A stretch of 64,000 nt of DNA from Sphaeramia orbicularis (taxonomy: Eukaryota; Chordata; Actinopteri; Kurtiformes; Apogonidae): positions 30,137,853-30,201,852 of the forward strand of contig NC_043969.1 of NCBI RefSeq assembly GCF_902148855.1, given 5' to 3'. Every line of letters begins with the position of its first letter. The first letter of the stretch is position 1. Positions 12,725-25,558 of the stretch are shown piece by piece. Under the pieces are notes generated by a model. That model ran no database searches. It had not been told where the DNA came from and worked only from the letters and a program-made list of their open reading frames with translations. Both the position numbers and the translations under genes were made by a program.

Positions 12725-13059
12725 ATTTTCAGACAAATGCCTCCCTTCTTCTACTGTATAACAACTTACAAAACAACAGAGGAAGGTGTCATTGTGCTTT
12801 ATTTAATTATTAGTCTGTTTTTTTATAAGTTCTTACTATTTAAATTACAAATATTCTCACACTTTTGCAGATATTTCCAAGATATATTTTCTAATTTTAA
12901 TCCATATTTCCCCTCTAATCTTCACTTTTTATGTTTGACTTTGTTAGAGCCTCTAATATTTGAGTTTCAATACACTTTTAATACACTAATTCGATGTTGG
13001 CAGTTGCAAATTTACTTGATAGGTGTATAAAACTGAACTTGTAGGAAAAACACATGAAA

Positions 13060-13270
13060 ATGGACAAAACCAACGTTGAATGTTGTGATGACCACTCAGC
13101 CACCCCCCTTTTGACAATGACACCCAGTAACTGTGCGCTCATCCTAAAAGATCTGAAAGAATGTAGGTAAAGATTGCTGTCCAAATTTGACCCCAATTTT
13201 ACCTTGAAAATGAAGGTCAAGGTCAACGGCCAAATAAATCATTCAAAAGCTTCTCAAGATATACCCTAAG
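13060..13270. repeat. Conserved upstream block with AGGTCA motifs
   Basis: About 210 bp found 400-600 bp upstream of the ATG of most copies: here, 18958-19175, 24765-24975, 30535-30745, 36325-36540, 44745-44960 and, more diverged, 59130-59340. It contains an imperfect palindrome, TTGACCTT with a short spacer then AAGGTCAA, and usually TCAAGGTCA, which resembles a monomeric nuclear-receptor site. It could equally be a fragment of an old dispersed repeat carried along with the duplicated unit. Confidence 0.6.
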
Positions 13271-13697
13271 ACCAAAAATGAAACTTCAACATTTATATCT
13301 TAAGTTGTTCAAGACAATCTTCGTTATTTTGTTGTTGTGTACAGATTTTTTATTTAAAAAAATAAATTAAGAAAATCAGATGCTACTGTTTTTGTATATC
13401 TATATTTAATTTACTGAGAACATGTGATGCAAAAAATATATCAATAATTATGGCAGATTTGTTCAAACACCACAATAGTAAAAGAAATTACATCTTGTAT
13501 AGTCATTAATATTGTAGTGTCATTACATACAGCTGTATTATGGTTATAATTTATAATCATTAAAACCTGCCCTTTTACTCATGTTAATTTCTTTCTCTAT
13601 TAATATGCAACTGTCAAAAGCTAATGTTTCAATGTCAGACAGAAATCCTTGCAATTTTTGAGGTTTTTTCAGTGCTATAACATATTTCAATATATTT

Positions 13698-13699
<2 letters not shown>

Positions 13700-13792
<93 letters not shown>

Positions 13793-13799
13793 TTTTTTT
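13700..13799. repeat. (TA)n plus poly-T microsatellite downstream of copy B
   Basis: About 75 bp of TA repeat followed by about 25 T. The corresponding position in the spacers of C, D, E and F holds only a few A/T bases. Confidence 0.93.
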
Positions 13800-13940
13800 A
13801 AGCTGATGACATTTATAATACCAAACAAAAGAAAATAGAGAATGTTAAATTCAATAATCACCAAGAATAAGACGTTTGTTAAACTGTATGTGCAGTGCAT
13901 GAATTGGAGTGCAAATTAGTATCTTATTATTTTAAACCTC

Positions 13941-16900
13941 CTACTGTGGACTTTTGTTCATTAAATGTTTCTTTGTGTTCTTCTCTGGCTTAAACAGTAT
14001 GATATAACACTTTGGGGCAAAAATGCACAGTATTAATCCAAAACTGGAGGCCAGAATGGCAAATATCTCAACAGCAACTGTAAATTTTCCAGGAGAGCTG
14101 ACATACGCTGGGATAAATGTGATCCACACTGCACAAAATATGAGCATGCTGAAGGTGATAAACTTGGCTTCATTAAAATTATCAGGAAGTTTCCGTGCCA
14201 GGACAGCTAACACGAAGCAGAAGACAGCCAGTAGTCCTACGTACCCGAGCACAGCCCAGAACCCTATAGCAGAGCCTAATGCACACTCTAAGATGATCCT
14301 CTCTTTATATGTGGTCAGATTCTTCATTGGAAAAGGAGGGCTGACAACCAACCAAATAATACAGATCAAAACCTGAACTGATGTGACAGATACTACAGTC
14401 ATTCTTTGTTGAGGAGGACCAAACCATTTCATGACATTGCTGCCTGGAAGTGTAGCTTTAAAGGCCATTAAGACAACGATAGTTTTTCCCAGGACACATG
14501 AGATGCAGAGCACAAAGGTGATTCCAAACGCTGTGTGTCGCAGCATACAGGACCACTCAGACGGTGTCCCGATGAAAGTTATTGAACATAAGAAACACAG
14601 AGTGAGTGAAAAGAGCAGCAGGAAGCTCAGCTCAGAGTTATTGGCCCTGACGATGGGGGTCGTCCTGTGACGGAAGAACACAGCCGCTGTCATAATGGCC
14701 AAACAGGCTCCAGCAACTGAGAATGAGACCAGGATGATTCCTAAGACCTCACTGAAGGAGAGAAACTCCACAGGCTTGGGGAGACAAGAGTCTCTATTTG
14801 CATTAGGCCAAAACTCACTGGGACAAGGGAAACAATCAGGAGAATCTGAAAAAAAATAAGATTAAAAAAAAATGCCCTTTACTGCTCTGACATGATCTAT
14901 AGTTATCTAGTATGTATTTGAACAAATTTACCTGTAACATTGCTTATTTCTCCCTCAGGACATGGTGTACAATCATAGCAACAAACAGGTTTTCCTTTCT
15001 GCAGCACTTTACGAGTTCCTGGACGACAGCTCTCACTGCACACTGACACAGGCACCTGTCAAATACAGACAAACTCACACATATACTAATGTATTGTACA
15101 GATGTTATTACTAAGATTAAAAAAATAATACATAAATGACCCTAGGTCATAATTCTCTGAGTCTCCTTACTTGTGTACTTCCCTCCATCCATGTGATGTC
15201 CTTGTTGATATGGACCTCCCTGCCCAGTGGCAGCGATGCATCATAGAATCCTACTGTCACAAACTCATTCCTCCCAGTTTTACTCTTCTGCCAGTTTACC
15301 AGCTCATATGTGGCCACAGGATCACCATTGGCATCAAACGAAACACTATAACCATTCTGAGAGAAATTAACTTTCCTCAGCTGAGTGAAAACCTGTGTGA
15401 ATTAATTCAATTGTGACAGTGTAGAGATATGGTTAGCAAAAGATGAAATTGAAATTAAACATAATACAATTATTTTATGTAAAAAGAGAAAAATGTAAAT
15501 TATGGAGATTTGAACTGAAGCCTTTTACTGATTTTCCTAGACAGACCTGTGTGGACTGAATCTTAGCAAACTGGTCACAATGACGTGTGGAATTTCTTTC
15601 CACACATAACGCATTGTGAATGGCATGTGCTATTGCATACACAGCCTTATACACCATGTTAGTGATTCGGAGCTGAGATGTGTCAGTGTATGAGCTCTGG
15701 AGATTGTGTATGTCTTCAGTTCCATCACACACCCTCTCATCTGTGCCTTCACCTAAAACACAGAGGTACAAGTGTGTTTCATTCTACAATAGTTATATAT
15801 ACACGTGTACTTTTGAATAGAACTATTTAGTCATTCAAAATGGCCGCATAACCAGTGAGCACCAACTATGAGTGATATTACAACTACTTTCTCACCTTTT
15901 CCCAGTCTGCAGTTAAACGCTTCCTCCCAGAACTCAGTAAGTACAGGGGATGCAGTCACTACAGTAGGAGAGAGATCCAGTAAGAAGTCTCTGAGCCCTG
16001 GGATGACAGACTGTTCAATACTAAATCCAAGGGCTCCTGCACAGAAGTTATACTTCAACAAGTCTGCATCTGTGACCCAGGCCTCGCTGCCGATCCACTG
16101 GTGAGGAGGAAAAGGCTGGAGTGAAAGCTCCTCCAAAAGGATCCTCATATCTGCAGTGGCTGCAAATGCCACAATAACCATAGATGTTGACCTGAAAGAC
16201 CGATTTGTATCATATAAATGAAGTTCACATAAAACAGTGGAGTAGCAAATACAATAAAAACAGGATTTAAAGTGTTGGAAAATGTTTTGTAGGTGACGTA
16301 TCGTACCAATTCAAGCTGGAGAGAATTGTACCTGATATTTTTAATACATGGACATAGCTGATCTGGATTTTGTATTTTACTTAATTTCATTGTTGTTATT
16401 TATAATCCTATTTAGTTATATTTATTTGCTTTTCTAATCATTTAAGTTTTGTGTCAGATCTATACATTTAAATATGTCAGGTTATACCCAAGGAAAACAA
16501 GGACAAGGAAAACACAAATAACCCTTTTTCTCAATATTACAATTTCCTTTTCATGTATTACAAGGGTGGCCAATGTCCATTAAAGTTATAAATAACACTC
16601 TACTGCACCTGGATAACTTAACCTGTGCCACTGAAGTGTTTAGAAAAGAAGCATCTCTCAACAGAAAGGGGGATGTTTAAAAGTATCTTTAAAATAAGTT
16701 TAATGTGAATATTAAAGTAGAATTGCAACACCAGGCCTATACTCTGACTCTATGAACCCCCAGAGTTTTGTCTTGCAGGATGTTTCTGTACATACCTCCG
16801 GATAACTTCAGCCACTCTCTGGAATCTGCTTCGTGGGTGGGTCCCAGAGAAAGACTCAGAGTATTCCACACAGATGCCTTCTTTCTGGGCTGCATACAGG

Positions 16901-18571
16901 AATGATGCCATGCCATTATTCCCATAGTCTGAGTCAGACCGGATAGCCCCTATCCAAGTCCAACCAAAGTGTTTGACCAGTTTGACCAGTGCATCAGCCT
17001 GGAACTGGTCACTGGGGATTGTTCTGAAGAAGCTGGGATATTGCTGTTTATCAGACAAACATGCACAAGTGGCAAAGTGACTGACCTGAAGAAAAACAAG
17101 TAGAAAAAGGTTTAGTAAAATCCTAAAGACTTAAACACAGCAGCATTATTTTACAGACAAAGGGTCCAACTATTTACCTGAGGAATGTCAAAGGGCCCGA
17201 TGATGCGTGACATGGCGATTGATGGCGTTGACCCAGACTCTCCAACAATAGCCATAACCATGCCAGAGTTTGAGCAGTTCTGACTGGTGTCAAATTCTGG
17301 GTCCTGGCCATTTGTGAGCTGAAGGGCTTTTTGCACAGCAATAGACACTGAAGAACATGAGTCATGGATTTGGTAACCGAGTGTAACGCCTGGCAGCAGC
17401 TCTGTGCTGTTGTTTATCTCATCAATGGCGAATATCATGGTGCGTGCAAAGCGCAGTTCACGTGTCTTAACGCTGCACAAACAAATTCATGTCACTGTTG
17501 AAACTCACATGTCATAAGAACAAATCACAGGTTTAGAAAAGAGGAAATTCTTTTCAGTTATTGAAAATTACTGCATGTAAAAGAAATGTAATTCAAAGTG
17601 TCGAACAGGAGAATAGATCATACTGTTTTATACACTTTGATTAACAGAATATTTAAAAACACCATTAAGACAAAAAACATCAATAAAAAAAAAAATCTCA
17701 TTTAGTTGTTGCAGTTGCTCACATCTGTTTAAAACCGTTGGCTAAAAAAAATACTTTTTTTTTATCTCTCTCTTGTTGGCATACAATCCACAACAACTTG
17801 TCCTTTATGATGTTAGAAAAAAAAAAAAAATCAGAAAATCAGAATGGATTATACTGTCATAATAATGATTCATATCAGCTGAAGACAACATTCTACAAAA
17901 TACACTTAGTGCACTATCTCTGTTATCAGTGACTCAAACTAACTTGTCTAATATAGTGCAATATGAAGTAAAAATAACTAGTAGGCATGTGTAGATTGTG
18001 CAGCAGTACACAAAGTTTGCTGCAAGATCATCATCACATCACCACCATTAGAAAATAGAGAAAATAGACAATAGACAATAGAAAGATTGATAAAGCAAAC
18101 TAATATATCCATTAGAGGTAGACAAAGTAGAAATTACTGTTAGGTCATTGTATATTGTGCAGTAGTACATACAAAGTTTTCAGTTTGCTGAGAGTTCATC
18201 ATGACAACACCTGTATGACTACAGACTAACATCCTCTCATTCCCACATCTCCCTCTGATTTACCTCCCTGTGCACCTCAGTGGCTCAGGCATGCTGGTGT
18301 AGTCATGCACCTCTGTGTGCATGTACTGATGAATGGTGAAAACACCCCCGATAATGTAGTCACCATCCATGGAGAATGCAGGTAGATGAGTATTACCCTG
18401 GAGCTTACATTTCACTGATGTAGCCTTAGTGCTGACTGTGTCAGTATGAGACTTTGTAAACTCAGGCATTTGTTTAAGTCCATCCCCTGATCTATCCCAG
18501 ACAAGAGCAGAAGGATGTTGGAACAAACCCAGAGTCAGACTCAGACCAATGAACACAGCGGAGTGAATCAT
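13941..18571 (-). CDS. OlfC copy B: intact V2R-like receptor, eight exons
   Basis: Exons: 18264-18571, 17178-17472, 16796-17085, 15896-16191, 15547-15752, 15171-15392, 14932-15055, 13941-14845. All have GT-AG junctions and one open frame of 881 codons, near the usual size of the family. Residues 1-24 look like a signal peptide. The flytrap domain spans about 25-538, with [17 protein letters not shown] (Asp at the amino-acid pocket) and SDSDYGNNG (pocket Tyr). The cysteine-rich linker is about 540-605 ([22 protein letters not shown]). Seven helices follow with [20 protein letters not shown] and [16 protein letters not shown] near the C-terminus. The family's single large third exon is split here into 290, 296 and 206 nt pieces, whose borders differ from those in the plus-strand gene. 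Its closest visible relatives are copies A and C. Probable role: amino-acid-type odorant detection at the olfactory neuron surface. Confidence 0.93.
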
Positions 18572-18612
18572 GGCTCAATCATTTCCATGTGAGCATGAGT
18601 GTGTTCTTCATT

Positions 18613-18623
18613 GGTTTATATAG
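18613..18623 (-). promoter_or_regulatory. Candidate TATA box, copy B
   Basis: CTATATAAACC on the minus strand about 42 nt before the ATG, identical in copies C, D, E, F and H. It implies a very short 5' leader. Confidence 0.55.
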
Positions 18624-19761
18624 ATTTTCAGACAAATGCCTCCCTCCTTCTACTGTATAACAACTTATCAAACAACAGAGGGAGGTGTCATTGTGCTTTA
18701 TTTAATTATTAGTCTATGTTTTTTTAAAGTTCTTACTATTAAAATTACAAATATTCTCACACTTTTGCAGATATTTCCAAGATATATTTTCTAATCTTAA
18801 TCCATATTTCCCCTCTAATCTTCACTTTTTATGCTTGACTTTGTTAGAGCCTCTAACATTTGAGTTTCAATACACTTTTTAATACACTGTCTAATCTGAT
18901 GCTGGCAGTCGCAAATTTACTTGATAGGTGTATAAAACGGAACTTGTAGGAAAAACACATGAAAATGGACAAAACCAACGTTAAATGTTGTGATGACCCC
19001 TCAGCCACCCCCGTTTTGACAATGACACCCAGTAACTGTGCACTGACCCTGAAAGATCTGAAAGGATGTAGGTCAAAATTGCTGTCCAAATTTGACCCCA
19101 ATTTGACCTTGAAAATGAAGGTCAAGGTCAACGGCCAAATAAATCATTCAAAAGCTTCTCAGGATATACCCAGAGACCAAAAATGAAACTTCAACATTTA
19201 TATCTTATGTTGTTGAAAACAGTCTTCTTTATTTTGTTGTCGTGTACAGATTTTTTATTTTAAAAAATAAATTAAAAAAATCAGATGCCACTGTTTTTGT
19301 ATATCTATATTTAATTTACTGAGAATTTGTGATGCAACAAACATATCAATAATTATGGCAGATTTGTTCAAATGCCACAATAGTAAAAGAAATTACATCA
19401 TGTATAGTCATTAATATTGTAGTGTCATAATATACAGTTGCATTATGATTATAATTTATAATCATTAAAACCTGCCCTTTTACTCATGTTAATTTCTTTC
19501 TCTATTAATATGAAACAGTCAAAAGGTAATGTTTCAATGTCAAACAGAAATCCTTGCAATTTTTGATGTTTTTTCAGTGCTACAACATATTTCAAAATTT
19601 ATCTTTTTTTTTTTTTTTTTAAGTTCATGACATTTATAATACCAAACAAAAGAAAATAGAGAATGTCAACTTCATTAATCACCAAGAATAAGACGTTTGT
19701 TAAACTGTATGTCCAGTGCATGAATTGGAGTGCAAATTATTATCTTATTATTTTAAACCTC
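18624..19761. other. Spacer between copies B and C
   Basis: No gene. It contains the AGGTCA block at about 18958-19175 and then AT-rich sequence shared with the other spacers. A short open frame here (18959-19186) recurs in several spacers because the DNA is duplicated; it does not look like a protein. Confidence 0.7.
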
Positions 19762-22700
19762 CTACAGTGGACTTTTGTTCATTAAATGTTTCTTTGTGTT
19801 CTTCTCTGGCTTAAACAGTATGATATAACACTTTGGGGCAAAAATGCACAGTATTAATCCAAAACTGGAGGCCAGAATGGCAAATATCTCCACAGCAACT
19901 GTAAATTTTCCAGGAGAGCTGACATACGCTGGGATAAATGTGATCCACACTGCACAGAATATGAGCATGCTGAAGGTGATAAACTTGGCCTCATTAAAAT
20001 TATCAGGAAGTTTCCGTGCCAGGACAGCTAACACGAAGCAGAAGACAGCCAGTAGTCCTACGTACCCGAGCACAGCCCAGAACCCTATAGCAGAGCCTAA
20101 TGCACACTCTAAGATGATCCTCTCTTTATATGTGGTCAGATTCTTCATTGGAAAAGGAGGGCTGACAACCAACCAAATAATACAGATCAAAACCTGAATA
20201 AATGTGACAGATACTACAGTCATTCTTTGTTGAGGAGGACCAAACCATTTCATGACATTGCTGCCTGGAAGTGTAGCTTTAAAGGCCATTAAGACAACAA
20301 TAGTTTTTCCCAGGACACATGAGATGCAGAGCACAAAGGTGATTCCAAACGCTGTGTGTCGTAGCATACAGGACCACTCAGACGGTGTCCCGATGAAAGT
20401 TATTGAACATAAGAAACACAGAGTGAGTGAAAAGAGCAGCAGGAAGCTCAGCTCAGAGTTATTGGCCCTGACGATGGGGGTCGTCCTGTGACGGAAGAAC
20501 ACAGCCGCTGTCATAATGGCCAAACAGGCTCCAGCAACTGAGAATGAGACCAGGATGATTCCTAAGACCTCATTGAAGGAGAGAAACTCCACAGGCTTGG
20601 GGAGACAAGAGTCTCTATTTGCATTAGGCCAAAACTCACTGGGACAAGGGAAACAATCAGGAGAATCTGAAAAAAAAAAGATTTAAAAAATACCTTTTAC
20701 TGTTCTGACAAGATCTATAGTTATCTAGTAAGTATTTGAACAAATTTACCTGTAACATTGCTTATTTCTCCCTCAGGACATGGTATACAGTCATAGCAAC
20801 AAACAGGTTTTCCTTTCTGCAGCACTTTACGAGTTCCTGGACGACAGCTCTCACTGCACACTGACACAGGCACCTGTCAAATACAGACAAACTCACACAT
20901 ATACTAATGTATTGTACAGATGTTACTACTAAGATTAAAAAAATAATACATAAATGACCCTAGGTCATAATTCTCTGAGTCTCCTTACTTGTGTACTTCC
21001 CTCCATCCATCTGATGTCCTTGTTGATATGGACCTCCTGGCCCAGTGGCAGCGATGCATCATAGAATCCTACTGTCACAAACTCATTCCTCCCAGTTTTA
21101 CTCTTCTGCCAGTTTACCAGCTCATATGTGGCCACAGGATCACCACTGGCATCAAACGAAACACTATAACCATTCTGAGAGAAATTAACTTTCCTCAGCT
21201 GAGTGAAAACCTGTGTGAATTAATTCAGTTTTGACAGTGTAGAGATATGGTTAGCAAAAGATGAAATTGAAATTAAACATAATACAATTATTTTATGTAA
21301 AACAAGTAAAATGCAAATTATGGAGATTGGAACTGAAGCCTTTTACTGATTTTACTAGACAGACCTGTGTGGACTGAATCTTAGCAAACTGGTCACAGTG
21401 ATTTGTGAAATTTCTTTCCACACATAATGCATTGTGAATGGCATGTGCTATTGCATACACAGCCTTATACACCATGTTAGTGACTCGGAGCTGAGATGTG
21501 TCAGTGTATGAGCTCTGGAGATTGTGTATGTCTTCAGTTCCATCACACACCCTCTCATCTGTGCCTTCACCTAAAACACAGAGGTACAAGTGTGTTTCAT
21601 TCTACAATAGTTATATATACACATGTACTTTTGAATAGAACTATTTAGTCATTCAAAATGGCCGCATAACCACTGAGCACCAACTATGAGTGATATTACA
21701 ACTACTTTCTCACCTTTTCCCAGTCTGCAGTTAAACGCTTCCTCCCAGAACTCAGTAAGTACAGGGGATGCAGTCACTACAGTAGGAGAGAGATCCAGTA
21801 AGAAGTCTCTGAGCCCTGGGATGACAGACTGTTCAATACTAAATCCAAGGGCTCCTGCACAGAAGTTATACTTCAACAAGTCTGCATCTGTGACCCAGGA
21901 CTCGCTGCCGATCCACTGTTGAGGAGGAAAAGGCTGGAGTGAAAGCTCCTCCAAAAGGATCCTCATATCTCCAGAGGATAAAAATGCCACAATGACCGTA
22001 GATGTTGACCTGTAAGAATACTTTGTATCATATAAATGAAGTTCACATAAAACAGTTGAGTAACAAATACAATATAAACAGGATTTAAAGTGATGGAAAA
22101 TGTTTTGTAGACGATGCATCGTATCAATTCAAGCTGTAGAGATATGTACCTGATAATTTTAATACACGGACATAGCTGAGCTGGATTTTGTATTTTACTT
22201 TATTTCATTGTTGGTATTTATTATCCTATTTAGTTATATTTATTTGCTTTTCTAATCATTTACATTTTGTGTCAGAGCTATACATTAAAATATTTAAGGC
22301 TATACCCTGAAAACACACATAACCCTTTTCTCAATATTACAATTTTCTTTTCATGTATTAGAAGGGTGGCCACAATCCATTACAGTTATAAATAACACTC
22401 TACTGCACCTGGATAACTTAACCTGTGCCACTGAAGTGTTTAGAAAAGAAGCATCTCTCAACAGAAAGGGGGATGTTTAAAAGTATCTTTAAAATAAGTC
22501 TAATGAGAATATTAAAGTAGAATTACAACACCACACCTATACTCTGACTCTAAGAACTCCCAGAGTTTTGTCTTGCAGGATGTTTCTGTACATACCTGCG
22601 GATAACTTCAGCCACTCTCTGGATTCTGCTTCGTGAGTGGGTTCGATAGAAAGACTCAGAGTATTCCACACAGATGCCTTCTCTCTGGGCTGCATACAGG

Positions 22701-24376
22701 AATGATGCCATGTCATTATTCCCATAGTCTGAGTCAGACCGGATAGCCCCTATCCAAGTCCAACCAAAGTGTTTGACCAGTTTGACCAGTGCATCAGCCT
22801 GGAACTGGTCACTGGGGATTGTTCTGAAGAAGCTGGGATATTGCTGTTTGTCAGACAAACATGCACAAGTGGCAAAGTGACTGACCTGAAGAAAAACAAG
22901 TAGAAACAGGTTTAGTAAAATCCTAAACAGTTAAACACAGCAGCATTATTTTACAGACTAAAGGGTCAAACTATTTACCTGAGGAATATCAAAGTGCCTG
23001 ATGACGCGTGACATGGAAATTGATGCTGTTGACCCAGACGCACCAATAATAGCCATAACCATGCCAGAGTTTGAGCAGTTCTGACTGGTGTCAAATTCTG
23101 GGTCCTGGCCATTTGTGAGCTGAAGGGCTTTTTGCACAGCAATAGACACTGAAGAACATGAGTCATGGATTTGGTAACCGAGTGTAACGCCTGGCAGCAG
23201 CTCTGTGCTGTTGTTTATCTCACCAATGGCGAATATCATGGTGCGTGCAAAGCGCAGTTCACGTGTCTTAACGCTGCACAAACAAATTCATGTCACTGTT
23301 GAAACTCACATGTCATAAGAACAAATCACAGGTTTAGAAAAAAAGAAATTCTGATCGGTGATTGAAAATTACTGCATGTAAAAGAAATGTAATTCAAAGT
23401 CTCAGAACAGGAAAATAGATCATACTGCTTTATACACTTTGATTAACACAATATTTAAAAACACCAATAAGACAAAAATCATCAATAAGAAAAAAAATCT
23501 CATTTAGTTATTGTAGTTGCTCACATCTGTTTAAAACCGTTGGCTAAAAAATATATATATATTTTTATCTCTCTCTTGTTGGCATGTAATCCACAACAAT
23601 TTGTCCATTATGATGTTAGAAAAAAAAAAAAAAAATCAGAACATGAGAATAGATTATACTGTCATAATAATGATTCATGTCAGCTGAAGACAACATTCTA
23701 CAAAATACACTTAATGCACTATCACTGTTATCAGTGACTCAAACTAATTTGTCTAACATAGTGTAATACGAAGTGAAAAATACTAGTAAGCATGTGTAGA
23801 TTGTGCAGCAGTACACAAAGTTTGCTGCAAGATCATCATCACATCACCACCATTAGAAAATAGAGAAAAAAGACAATAGACAATAGAAAGATTGATAAAG
23901 CAAATTAATATGTCCATTAGAGGTAGACAAAGTAGAAATTACTGTTAGGTCATTGTATATTGTGCAGTAGTACATACAAAGTTTTCAGTTTGCTGAGAGT
24001 TCATCATGATAACATCTGTATGACTACAGACTAACATCCTCTCATTCCCACATCTCCCTCTGATTTACCTCCCTGTGCACCTCAGTGGCTCAGGCATGCT
24101 GGTGTAGTCATGCACCTCTGTGTGCATGTACTGATGAATGGTGAAAACACCCCCGATAATGTAGTCACCATCCATGGAGAATGCAGGTAGATGAGTATTA
24201 CCCTGGAGCTTACATTTCACTGATGTAGCCTTAGTGCTGACTGTGTCAGTACGAGACTTTGTCAACTCAGGCATTTGTTTAAGACCATCCCCTGATCTAT
24301 CCCAGACGAGAGCAGAAGGATGTTGGAACAAACCCAGAGTCAGACTCAGACCAATGAACACAGCGGAGTGAATCAT
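19762..24376 (-). CDS. OlfC copy C: intact V2R-like receptor, eight exons
   Basis: Exons: 24069-24376, 22979-23273, 22596-22885, 21714-22009, 21365-21570, 20989-21210, 20750-20873, 19762-20666. Every exon has the same length as in copy B, and the 881-codon frame is open. Domain order is as in B. Most differences from B lie in the ligand domain. The helix after the leader reads FAIGEINNS where A, B, G, H and I have FAIDEINNS. The pocket region reads [19 protein letters not shown]. The exon 3 hairpin reads [10 protein letters not shown] instead of [10 protein letters not shown]. The exon 8 protein differs from that of B at only a few positions. Intron 3 is the short form (586 bp) shared with A and B. 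Confidence 0.93.
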
Positions 24377-24417
24377 GGCTCAATCATTTCCATGTGAGCA
24401 TGAGTGTGTTCTTCATT

Positions 24418-24428
24418 GGTTTATATAG
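24418..24428 (-). promoter_or_regulatory. Candidate TATA box, copy C
   Basis: Same CTATATAAACC motif and spacing to the ATG as in copy B. Confidence 0.55.
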
Positions 24429-25558
24429 ATTTTCAGACAAATGCCTCCCTTCTTCTACTGTATAAATACTTACCAAACAACAGAGGGAGGTGTCATTGTG
24501 CTTTATTTAATTATTAGTCTATGTTTTTTTAAAGTTCTTACTATTAAAATTACAAATATTCTCACACTTTTGCAGATATTTCCAAGATATATTTTCTAAT
24601 CTTAATCCATATTTCCCCTCTAATCTTCACTTTTTATGTTTGACTTTGTTAGAGCCTCTAATATTTGAGTTTTAATACACTTTTAATACACTGTCGAATC
24701 CAATGTTGGCAGTTGCACATTTACTTGATAGGTGTATAAAACTGAACTTTCAGGCAAACCACATGACCATGGACAAAACCAACGTTAAATGTTGTGATGA
24801 CCCCTCAGCCACCCCCCTTTTGACAATGACACCCAGTAACTGTGCACTGACCCTGAAAGATCTGAAAGAATGTAGGTCAACATTGCTGTCCAAATTTGAC
24901 CCCAATTTGACCTTGAAAATAAAGGTCAAAGTCAACAGCCAAAATAAATAATTCAAAAGCTTCTCAAGATATACCCTGAGACCAAAAATGAAACTTCAAC
25001 ATTTATAACTTATGTTGTTCAAGACAGTCTTCTTTATTTTGTTGTCGTGTACAGATTTTTTATTTAAAAAAAAAAAAAAAAAAATAGATGCCTCGGTTTT
25101 TGTATATCTATATTTAATTTACTGAGAACATGTGGGGCAACAAACATATCAATAATTATGGCAGATTTGTTCAAATACCACAATAGTAAAAGAAATTCCA
25201 TCTTGTATAGTGATTAATATTGTAGTGTCATAATATACAGTTGTAATTATGGTTATAATTTATAATCATTAAAACCTGCCCTTTTACTCATGTTAATTTC
25301 TTTCTCTATTAATACGAAACAGTCAAAAGCCAATGTTTCAATGTCCGACAGAAATCCTTGCAATTTTTGATGTTTTTTCAGTGCTACAACATATTTCAAA
25401 ATATATTTATTTTTTTAAAGTTGATGACATTTATAATACCAAACAAAAGAAAATAGAGAATGTTAAATTCAATAATCACCAAGAATAAGACGTTTGTTAA
25501 ACTGTATGTGCAGTGCATAAATTGGAGTTTAAATTATTATCTCACTATGGTAACCATC
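24429..25558. other. Spacer between copies C and D
   Basis: No gene. It holds the AGGTCA block (about 24765-24975), in which one half-site has mutated to AAAGTCA, and then AT-rich shared spacer. Confidence 0.7.

Larger units (their letters stand above)
12725..13940. other. Spacer between copies A and B
   Basis: No gene. It holds the conserved upstream block shared by most copies (about 13060-13270, with TTGACC/AAGGTCA motifs) and a (TA)n/poly-T microsatellite (13700-13799) close to the 3' end of copy B. Similarity to the other spacers extends over almost the whole region. Confidence 0.7.

Noticed and set aside
14023-14376. 117-codon plus-strand frame antisense to the seven-helix exon, repeated in nearly every copy
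   Set aside because: It is the reverse complement of a conserved receptor exon; its conservation is explained by the coding strand.
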